A stretch of 6,330 bases of DNA from contig CAMAYS010000128.1 of assembly GCA_945862545.1 (NCBI GenBank), positions 1-6,330 on the forward strand, read 5' to 3'. Shown one piece after another: positions 1-5,704 of the stretch. The notes beneath the pieces were generated by a model that did not search any database, was not told where the DNA came from, and was given only the letters and a program-made list of their open reading frames with translations. Source of the DNA: Casp-actino8 sp945862545. GTDB taxonomy: Bacteria; Actinomycetota; Acidimicrobiia; Acidimicrobiales; Ilumatobacteraceae. The position numbers and the translations under genes are program-made. Each line of letters opens with the position of its first letter. Position 1 is the stretch's first letter.

Positions 1-129
1 TCCGTTGAAGGCATGCTGGCGGCGATCGGTAGTCAAAACGGATATTGCACGGCCTGTTTCACCGGTGAGTATGCCATTGATACAACTGCGTTGAGGTTGA
101 GCGCCAGAAAAGCTGGTGTTATCTCGTGA
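1..129 (+). CDS. purF: Amidophosphoribosyltransferase, C-terminal fragment (5' end outside window)
   Basis: Only the last 42 codons and the TGA stop are present, because the gene enters from the left edge. PurF transfers the amide nitrogen of glutamine to PRPP to give 5-phosphoribosylamine, the committed first step of purine synthesis in the cytoplasm. The fragment reads SVEGMLAAIG, then GYCTACFTGEY. The CxxC within CTACFTG is the C-terminal cysteine pair that, in Bacillus-type PurF, supplies two ligands of a structural [4Fe-4S] cluster; the E. coli type lacks it. I infer an Fe-S cluster PurF here. The stop overlaps the GTG start of the next gene in a GTGA tetranucleotide at 126-129, and that gene performs the next reaction on the product. 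Identification rests on a short but characteristic tail and on this context; I cannot assess the catalytic domains. Confidence 0.88.
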   Translation, partial: SVEGMLAAIGSQNGYCTACFTGEYAIDTTALRLSARKAGVIS

Positions 130-2393
130 GAATTTTGGTTCTCGGATCGGGCGGGCGTGAAGATGCGATCGCCTGGGCTTTGGAATGGGAGCATCACGCC
201 AACGATGATGAAGTTTTTGTAGCTCCAGGCAATGGGGGATCTCGGCTTCGTCTGGATGTTGATCCCACAGATCCACAAGCAGTGGTGGATTTGTGTCGAC
301 GTGAAGCCATCGATCTAGTTGTCGTTGGTCCAGAGAGTTCTTTGGCCGCCGGGGTGAGCGACGCTTTACGGGATGCTTCAATTCCAGTTTTCGGTCCCTC
401 TGCGCAGGCTGCGATGTTGGAAACTTCCAAGGCCTTCTGTCGAAGTTTTGCGTCAAAGCATTCCATCCCGTCACCAGTGAGTGAAGTTTTCGCTGGTCCA
501 CAGGCAGCCGAGCAAGCCCTGCTGTGGGCTGAGCAACAAAGTTTTGAAATCGTTGTCAAAGCCGATGGTTTAGCTGCTGGTAAAGGTGTCGTGGTGCCAT
601 CATCTGTTGACGAACGCAATGCCGCCATTAAGACACTCAGTCTCTCGGGTGACTTGGTGCTCGAAGAAAGATTATTCGGCGAAGAGGTTTCACTACTGGT
701 GTTCACCGATGGAATAACCATTTGCCCCATGCCTCCGGCGCGTGATCACAAATGTATTGGTGAGGGGGACACAGGAGCGAACACTGGCGGCATGGGTGTT
801 TATGCCCCCACGGCATCTTGTCCGAGTGACATGGTGGATCGCATTGTTCGAGAAATCATTCAGCCTGCTATTGATGGTCTGCGAGCAATGGGGATCGACT
901 ATGTCGGCGTGCTCTACGCGGGGATCATGCTGACTGCTCAGGGTCCCAAACTTATTGAATTTAACTGTCGCTTTGGTGATCCAGAAGCCCAAGCACTGCT
1001 CCCTCTTTTGCAATCAGAACTCAAAGGTGTCTTACTAGCCTGCGTTAACGGGACGTTGAACGAATTAGATATTCGATGGAGTTCTAAGACCTCATGCGCC
1101 GTCGTGGCGGCTGCACCTGGATATCCGAGTCAGCCAATTCTTGGTGGCGTGATCTCTGGACTGGAGAGCGTTGCCAAAAGTGACAACGTGCAGATGTATC
1201 ATGCTGGCACCGAGAAGACTGGCAATGAGATCCGTGTCAATGGTGGTCGGGTGATGTGTGTGACTGGACTGGGCGAGGATCTCAGCAGTGCCCGACAATC
1301 TGCCTACGCAGCGATCAAACATGTGAACTTTGAGGGTCAACAAATCCGGCGCGATATTGGGTGGCGAGAATTAGCGCGTACCACGGGTGGGTATGCCAAT
1401 AGCGGTGTCAATATTGATGAAGGTAATCGCGCCGTTGATTTGATGAAGAAGAAAGTTGAAGCCACGCATACCAGCGATGTTTTAGGCGGCCTCGGATCCT
1501 TTGGCGGAGCACTTGCTGTGCGTTCACTGATGACGATGGATGATCCAGTTTTGGTGGCTTCAACTGATGGAGTTGGTACCAAGGTGATGTTGGCTACCGA
1601 TCTCGGTCGCTTCGACACGATTGGTCATGACATCGTGAATCATTGTGTGAATGACGTCCTAGTACAGCGGGCGACACCACTTTTCTTTCTGGATTATGTT
1701 GCGTCCTCTAGTATCTCCGCAGAGATGGTGGCTTCGATAGTTGGCGGAATGGCCGATGCATGTGCGGCTAACCAATGTGTCTTGCTAGGTGGCGAAACAG
1801 CTGAGATGCCCGGTGTTTACTCGCCAGGTCATTTTGATGTGGCGGGAACATTGGTGGGGGTTGTCGATCGCTCCCGTTTATTGCCGAGTAAGACGATTGA
1901 ACCCGGTGACTTGCTGGTTGGTTTACTTGCATCGGGATTGCATACCAATGGCTATTCGCTGGCCCGCAGAATTTTCGCTGGCTTGCCGCTTGATGTTGTC
2001 CCGCAAGGTTGGACTTGTACCTTGGGTGATGCTCTGCTGGCCTCGCATCGCTCTTACCTCAACGTTCTTGACCTTGCTCTGAAAGGCGATGTGATCAAGG
2101 GTTTGGCGCATATCACCGGCGGAGGCTTTGAAGAAAACATTCCGCGCGTTTTACCTCCAGGTTGTTCTGCCAAGGTTGATCTTGGTTCATGGCCGATGAT
2201 TCCAATTTTTGAACTCATTCGTAATGTCAGCGGACTGCCAGATCGTGAGTTATATCGAACCTTCAATATGGGCATTGGCATGGTGATCATCGTCAAGCCA
2301 TCTGACCTTGAGGAATTGCGCTCGCAGATTGAAGAGTCAATCTGGGTCATTGGAGAAGTGACTTCAGGGAATCGTGAGGTCGATTTAGTGTGA
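126..2393 (+). CDS. purD-purM: Bifunctional GAR synthetase - AIR synthetase (PurD-PurM fusion)
   Basis: One 755-residue chain carries two purine enzymes. Residues 1-416 are phosphoribosylamine-glycine ligase (ATP + glycine + phosphoribosylamine to GAR). Visible there are the N-terminal GSGGRED loop, the ATP-grasp segment KADGLAAGKGV (145-155), DHKCIGEGDTGANTGGMG (207-224), the metal-binding IEFNCRFGDPE (277-287) and the closing RRDIGWREL (408-416). Residues 423-755 are phosphoribosylformylglycinamidine cyclo-ligase (FGAM to AIR), with YANSGVNID (423-431), TDGVGTK (480-486), GGETAEMPG (555-563), HTNGYSLAR, ITGGGFEEN (663-671) and FNMGIGM (713-719). Both halves look complete, and the linker is only about six residues. 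Most bacteria encode these proteins separately; yeast ADE5,7 is fused in the same order. The GTG start at 126 overlaps the purF stop and gives a canonical PurD N-terminus. It has no clear Shine-Dalgarno, so translational coupling to purF is likely. Oddities are GGRED instead of the usual GGREH and VQRA instead of the usual VQGA in PurM. Confidence 0.95.
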   Translation: MRILVLGSGGREDAIAWALEWEHHANDDEVFVAPGNGGSRLRLDVDPTDPQAVVDLCRREAIDLVVVGPESSLAAGVSDALRDASIPVFGPSAQAAMLETSKAFCRSFASKHSIPSPVSEVFAGPQAAEQALLWAEQQSFEIVVKADGLAAGKGVVVPSSVDERNAAIKTLSLSGDLVLEERLFGEEVSLLVFTDGITICPMPPARDHKCIGEGDTGANTGGMGVYAPTASCPSDMVDRIVREIIQPAIDGLRAMGIDYVGVLYAGIMLTAQGPKLIEFNCRFGDPEAQALLPLLQSELKGVLLACVNGTLNELDIRWSSKTSCAVVAAAPGYPSQPILGGVISGLESVAKSDNVQMYHAGTEKTGNEIRVNGGRVMCVTGLGEDLSSARQSAYAAIKHVNFEGQQIRRDIGWRELARTTGGYANSGVNIDEGNRAVDLMKKKVEATHTSDVLGGLGSFGGALAVRSLMTMDDPVLVASTDGVGTKVMLATDLGRFDTIGHDIVNHCVNDVLVQRATPLFFLDYVASSSISAEMVASIVGGMADACAANQCVLLGGETAEMPGVYSPGHFDVAGTLVGVVDRSRLLPSKTIEPGDLLVGLLASGLHTNGYSLARRIFAGLPLDVVPQGWTCTLGDALLASHRSYLNVLDLALKGDVIKGLAHITGGGFEENIPRVLPPGCSAKVDLGSWPMIPIFELIRNVSGLPDRELYRTFNMGIGMVIIVKPSDLEELRSQIEESIWVIGEVTSGNREVDLV
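2376..2380 (+). promoter_or_regulatory. Ribosome binding site for purN
   Basis: GAGGT lies inside the last codons of the purD-purM gene, nine bases before the GTG at 2390. It supports that GTG as the purN start even though the start overlaps the preceding stop. Seen in sequence; function inferred from spacing and complementarity to the 16S rRNA tail. Confidence 0.55.
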
Positions 2394-2989
2394 GCGCTCG
2401 CCTTGTTGTTTTGGCCTCGGGTTGGGGAAGTAATGCGCAAAGCATTATCGACGCCCAAAAAGCCCAACTTCTTGACGTCCAAGTGGTGGGCGTGGTGTCA
2501 AATCATCTTGACGCATTCGTTTTAACGAGAGCACGTGATGCAGCAATACCTGCTTTTCATGTGGGTCGTGAGGAGGGCGAAGATCGCCACACCTATGACT
2601 CACGCCTCGCTCATGTCGTCAAGGCCCTGAAACCTGATGTCGTGGTACTAGCGGGTTGGATGCGGATCCTGAGCAATCATTTCATCACCGCTGTTGATGC
2701 TCCGATCATCAATGTGCATCCCGCTCTCCCGGGAGAATTTGCTGGGACGCAAGCCATTGAACGGGCTTTCGCTGAACGAGATAGCGGTCGAGCGTCAAGC
2801 GGTGTCATGGTTCACCTGGTTCCTGATGAGGGAGTGGACGATGGGCCGGTCCTAGGGACTACTGTCGTACCAATCCTTGAGTCAGACATGCTGGAAGATT
2901 TCGCCACACGGATGCACCAAGCAGAGCACCATTTACTTGTCAATGTTCTCAGTCAGTTCACGGCGACTATCTCACAACTATCTTCTTGA
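2390..2989 (+). CDS. purN: Phosphoribosylglycinamide formyltransferase (GAR transformylase), fungal-like active-site variant
   Basis: This 199-residue enzyme transfers a formyl group from 10-formyltetrahydrofolate to GAR, the step between the PurD and PurM activities encoded just upstream. The N-terminal phosphate-binding loop is LASGWGSNAQS (8-18), followed by VVVLAGWMRILS in the central fold. The catalytic Asn and His are N108 and H110 in INVHPALPG, and the catalytic Asp is D150 in EGVDDGP. Length is normal for the family (about 190-215). The loop after the catalytic His reads HPALPGEFAGTQAIERAF instead of the common bacterial HPSLLPxxPGxHA, one residue shorter; from memory this resembles the fungal Ade8 type. 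The catalytic triad is intact, so I expect activity. The GTG start overlaps the preceding stop (GTGA, 2390-2393) and has a GAGGT ribosome binding site. guaB follows 14 bases after the stop. A PurU-type formyltetrahydrofolate hydrolase is unlikely because there is no N-terminal ACT domain. Confidence 0.93.
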   Translation: MSARLVVLASGWGSNAQSIIDAQKAQLLDVQVVGVVSNHLDAFVLTRARDAAIPAFHVGREEGEDRHTYDSRLAHVVKALKPDVVVLAGWMRILSNHFITAVDAPIINVHPALPGEFAGTQAIERAFAERDSGRASSGVMVHLVPDEGVDDGPVLGTTVVPILESDMLEDFATRMHQAEHHLLVNVLSQFTATISQLSS

Positions 2990-2990
2990 A

Positions 2991-2994
2991 AGGA
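2991..2994 (+). promoter_or_regulatory. Ribosome binding site for guaB
   Basis: AGGA, within the purine-rich AAAGGA run at 2989-2994, ends nine bases before the ATG at 3004. It begins right at the purN stop and fixes the guaB start. The 14-base gap leaves no room for a normal promoter plus leader, so guaB is probably co-transcribed with purN. Confidence 0.7.
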
Positions 2995-3003
2995 AATTAG
3001 GTC

Positions 3004-4530
3004 ATGACGGCAACGACAGCGCGCGAATCCAATGAATCAATTTTTACCACGACTCAGGCCTACACCTTTGACGATGTTGTCATTGTTCCTGCGTTTAGTT
3101 CGACCCTTCCAGACGCCGTGGATGTGTCGGCAGTTTTCTCGCGTGATATTCGTTTGGCCTCGCCCTTAATTTCTGCTGCTATGGATCGTGTCACGGAATC
3201 CAAGATGGCCATTGCCATGGCGCGCTCGGGTGGTCTTGGGGTCATTCACCGCAATATGTCCATCGCCGAACAATCTCAACAAGTTGTCAGAGTGAAGCGC
3301 TCACAATCGGGATGGATTACCGACCCAGTGACTTTGTCTATTTCAGCAACACTGCAAGATGCCGAAGACATCATGTCGCAGTTTCATATTTCTGGTGTTC
3401 CGATCGTCAATGCTGAGCGCAAACTTGTCGGCATTTTGACGAACCGAGATACGCGTTTTTGTGAAGCCCAAGACTTTGCTCGTTCGGTCGCCGACTTTAT
3501 GACGGCAGCACCCTTGATCACCGCCCCGATGGGTACGACATTGGCGCAGGCGCGAACAATTCTCGGGAAGCATCGCTTGGAGAAGTTGCCTCTTGTCGAC
3601 AGCGATGGGACCTTGATGGGTTTGATTACTGTCAAAGATATTTTGAAAGCCACAGAGCATCCCAATGCCACCCAAGATGAGCGTGGCCGTTTGCGCTGTG
3701 GAGCGGCAGTGGGCGTTGGTGCCGATCTTGAAGAGCGAGTCAACGCACTCGTGAAGGCCGGCGTTGATGCGGTATGTATTGATACCGCACATGGTCACTC
3801 GCTGGGGGTCTTGAACGCCATTCGTCGGATTCGTTCGGACTGGCCCGACTTGGCGATCGTGGCTGGCAATGTGGTCACCGCCGAAGGTGTGGAAGCACTT
3901 GTTGAGGCGGGTGCCGACACTGTCAAAGTTGGAGTCGGAGCCGGATCCATTTGCACTACTCGTGTGGTGTCGGGCGCTGGGCTTCCACAATTAAGTGCGA
4001 TTTGGGAAGCAGCGCGTGCGGCTGATCGTTTGAATATTCCGATCATCGGTGACGGAGGTGTGGCTTATTCTGGCGACATAGTCAAAGCCATCGCCGCCGG
4101 TGCATCGACGGTGATGATCGGATCAATGTTGGCGGGCGCAGATGAATCACCAGGCGAAGTGGAGTTGTTCGAGGGTCGTCGCTACAAGAGTTATCGCGGC
4201 ATGGGTTCGCTCGGTGCCATGAGCGGATATTCAGCAGACCGTTATGGTTCAGGTCAGTCAACTGTTGAATCGCAATCGGAGCGCTCGGGAAAGATTGCCC
4301 CCGAAGGGATTGAAGGTCGAGTTCCGGCAACGGGTTCGGTGCTTGATGTCATCGCTCAAATGCTCGGAGGTTTGCGTTCAGGAATGGGATATGCCGGAGC
4401 AGCCTCAATCGCAGAGTTGCAGACTTCCGCTCGCTTTCGCATCGTGACGGCAGCGGGTCGCGCGGAAAGCCATCCTCATGATGTCACGATCACCAAGGAA
4501 GCGCCGAACTACCAACGCCCTTCGCATTAG
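3004..4530 (+). CDS. guaB: IMP dehydrogenase
   Basis: The 508-residue enzyme oxidises IMP to XMP with NAD+, the first committed step to GMP. The start is the family's YTFDDVVIVP with SAAMDRVTES, the wording I associate with actinobacterial GuaB. Two CBS domains (about 105-222) are inserted in the barrel; they usually bind adenine or guanine nucleotides and regulate the enzyme. The NAD-site Asp is D260 in IDTAHGHS. The catalytic loop has C317 in GAGSICTTR, where many homologues read GPGSIC. The IMP-binding Asp is D350 in IGDGGVAYSGD, and the flap carries the Arg-Tyr pair R413-Y414 (SADRYGS). The tail EGIEGRVP and SHPHDVTITKEAPNY is canonical, so the protein is full length. Retention of the ESHPHD/EAPNY tail, the Cys and the RY dyad argues for true IMPDH over GMP reductase or the actinobacterial GuaB1 paralogue. 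It is probably the last gene of the purF operon, and its stop overlaps that of the convergent methyltransferase. Confidence 0.96.
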   Translation: MTATTARESNESIFTTTQAYTFDDVVIVPAFSSTLPDAVDVSAVFSRDIRLASPLISAAMDRVTESKMAIAMARSGGLGVIHRNMSIAEQSQQVVRVKRSQSGWITDPVTLSISATLQDAEDIMSQFHISGVPIVNAERKLVGILTNRDTRFCEAQDFARSVADFMTAAPLITAPMGTTLAQARTILGKHRLEKLPLVDSDGTLMGLITVKDILKATEHPNATQDERGRLRCGAAVGVGADLEERVNALVKAGVDAVCIDTAHGHSLGVLNAIRRIRSDWPDLAIVAGNVVTAEGVEALVEAGADTVKVGVGAGSICTTRVVSGAGLPQLSAIWEAARAADRLNIPIIGDGGVAYSGDIVKAIAAGASTVMIGSMLAGADESPGEVELFEGRRYKSYRGMGSLGAMSGYSADRYGSGQSTVESQSERSGKIAPEGIEGRVPATGSVLDVIAQMLGGLRSGMGYAGAASIAELQTSARFRIVTAAGRAESHPHDVTITKEAPNYQRPSH

Positions 4531-5153
4531 CCGCGACGGACGAGTAACACTCGATAGCCCTGACGTGAGGAAATGCGTTTCACGTTCCATCCCAAATCGC
4601 CTAGCCATTTTGCCAGTGAGTCACTTCCAAGATTTTTATTAACGACGAGCACGGCTACACCCGCTGGCGTGAGGCGCCCTAGCCAACGAGTTAGCAAGTC
4701 GTGGAGTTCCTTCTTGCCCGCTTTGATCGGTGGGTTACTCCAGATCACATCAAAGAGGAGTTCCTGAGGTACATCATCAGGAGTGGTGACGGTGACATTG
4801 GTGAGTAATAAAGATGTTGCATTGTCGCGAGTGAGTTGGCGGGCTCGTTCATTGACATCAATTGCCCACACCAAAGATTGTGGAGAACGCCGAGCCATCG
4901 TCATCGCCATCGGGCCGGCTCCACAACCGAGATCAAGAAAAGTTCCGGTGGTAGGCAATGCTGGGGCCTCCATCAACAAGACTTTGGTACCGGCGTCAAC
5001 TCGACCATGGGAAAATACGCCGGTGTCGGTTTGGATACTGAAAGTTCCGTCCGCCAAGGACACCTCAATAGTCCGCCGGGCCGAGGCAACTTCTGGTTCG
5101 GCGTTGAAGTAATGAGGGGTAGGAAGATCTTGAGGAGCATCGGGTAAAGACAT
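4527..5153 (-). CDS. Class I SAM-dependent methyltransferase, RsmC-like (probable rRNA guanine-N2 methyltransferase)
   Basis: This 208-residue protein has the Rossmann methyltransferase fold. Motif I is LDLGCGAGPMA (73-83), the acidic ribose-binding strand end is AIDVNERA (97-104), and the catalytic motif IV is SNPPI (139-143). Before these lies HYFNAEP (14-20) and TDTGVFSHGRVDAGT (42-56), which matches the GVFS...LD.GT segment of RsmC/RsmD-like proteins. The end VVNKNLGSDSLAKWL also matches the RsmC family. The NPP motif indicates methylation of an exocyclic or amide nitrogen; E. coli RsmC makes m2G1207 in 16S rRNA. This protein lacks the N-terminal duplicate domain of E. coli RsmC and corresponds to its catalytic half, as is common in Gram-positive bacteria. 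The substrate is therefore inferred, and a protein or other RNA target is possible. The gene is convergent with guaB (overlapping stops) and divergent from def. No strong ribosome binding site is visible; the start is the only ATG upstream of the HYF segment. Confidence 0.85.
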   Translation of the reverse strand: MSLPDAPQDLPTPHYFNAEPEVASARRTIEVSLADGTFSIQTDTGVFSHGRVDAGTKVLLMEAPALPTTGTFLDLGCGAGPMAMTMARRSPQSLVWAIDVNERARQLTRDNATSLLLTNVTVTTPDDVPQELLFDVIWSNPPIKAGKKELHDLLTRWLGRLTPAGVAVLVVNKNLGSDSLAKWLGDLGWNVKRISSRQGYRVLLVRRG

Positions 5154-5181
5154 GTCATGGGTAGCCTGTCAGGTATGACAT
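5152..5181. repeat. Short inverted repeat spanning the divergent methyltransferase/def starts
   Basis: ATGTCAT (5152-5158) and ATGACAT (5175-5181) are perfect 7-base inverted copies separated by 16 bases. Inside the spacer lies a smaller near-palindrome, CCTGTCAGG (5165-5173). The arms cover the two start codons, so the symmetry is partly forced by two ATG codons facing away from each other. It could be an operator serving both genes or chance; a 7-base arm is short. Confidence 0.25.
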
Positions 5182-5702
5182 ACAAAATTCGCACTTTCGG
5201 TGATCCCGTGCTTTTAACTCAGGCGGCAGGGGTCACAGACATTGATGGAAAAGTGATCCAAATTGTTGAAAAAATGTTTGAAACCCTCTATGAAAGTGAG
5301 TCCGGTATCGGGCTAGCGGCTCCTCAAGTTGGAATCCAGCGTCAGATTTTTGTCTGGGATATGGACGACGAACCGATGGTGATTTTGAACCCAAAGATTG
5401 TCGAGTCGGACGGCGAGTGGGTCTATGACGAGGGGTGCCTGAGCATTCCTGGCTTGTATGTTGAGATGACTCGCCCAAAGACTGTGCTGATGACGGGTGT
5501 CGACCTCAACGGTAACGAGATCTCCATTGAAGCCGATGAGTTGGAAGCGCGATTGTTCCAGCACGAGTTGGATCACCTCAATGGGGTGTTGATGTTTGAC
5601 CGTATGCAGCCAGAGCAACGCAAACAGGCCATCGCGCAATACATCATGATCACTGAGCAGGCAGCTCCCGTTGAAGGCATCGTCCGCCTGCGGGCCGAGT
5701 GA
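5175..5702 (+). CDS. def: Peptide deformylase
   Basis: The 175-residue metalloenzyme removes the formyl group from N-formylmethionine of nascent proteins at the ribosome exit. All three family motifs are intact: GIGLAAPQVG (44-53), EGCLSIP (86-92) and HELDH (130-134). C88, H130 and H134 are the metal ligands, E131 is the general base and Q51 lies in the active site. Length and the continuous EGCLS motif fit a type 1 bacterial enzyme. I chose ATG 5175 because it gives the standard N-terminus MTYKIRTFGDPVL; an in-frame ATG at 5157 would add six unconserved residues and almost touch the divergent methyltransferase start. Neither start has a well-placed Shine-Dalgarno (AGG at 5171-5173 is too close to ATG 5175). 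Any promoter must lie within the first part of the methyltransferase gene. fmt, whose product does the opposite reaction on initiator tRNA, follows immediately. Confidence 0.95.
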   Translation: MTYKIRTFGDPVLLTQAAGVTDIDGKVIQIVEKMFETLYESESGIGLAAPQVGIQRQIFVWDMDDEPMVILNPKIVESDGEWVYDEGCLSIPGLYVEMTRPKTVLMTGVDLNGNEISIEADELEARLFQHELDHLNGVLMFDRMQPEQRKQAIAQYIMITEQAAPVEGIVRLRAE

Positions 5703-5704
5703 GC

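Noticed and set aside
194..730. A 178-codon - strand open frame opposite the PurD domain.
   Set aside because: Ser/Thr/Ala-rich low-information translation typical of antisense to a coding gene; the + strand has unmistakable PurD motifs.
1360..1400. PurD-PurM fusion as a frameshift artefact joining two overlapping genes.
   Set aside because: The +1 frame has a TAG at 1372-1374 and an ATG at 1393, but that ATG is not in the PurM frame, and the conserved ends of both domains are continuous in one frame. Kept as a real fusion, though reads would settle it.
2390..2989. PurN as a degenerate or non-catalytic formyltransferase because its active-site loop is unusual.
   Set aside because: The catalytic Asn, His and Asp and the phosphate loop are all present, and the loop matches a known type as I recall it.
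3343..3990. A 215-codon open frame on the - strand inside guaB.
   Set aside because: It lies wholly opposite a well-conserved gene, has no recognisable motif and its composition mirrors the guaB codons; a shadow frame.
4541..4553. Hairpin CGAGT-AAC-ACTCG shortly after the guaB stop as a terminator.
   Set aside because: The stem is only five pairs, no T-run follows, and it lies in conserved C-terminal codons of the methyltransferase.
5104..5150. TTGAAG, TTGAGG and TAAAGA as -35/-10 elements for def.
   Set aside because: No pair has spacing near 17 bases with acceptable matches; I cannot support a promoter position.
5157..5174. Upstream ATG at 5157 as the def start.
   Set aside because: It adds six residues (MGSLSG) not seen in the family and leaves only three bases to the divergent gene; ATG 5175 gives the standard N-terminus.
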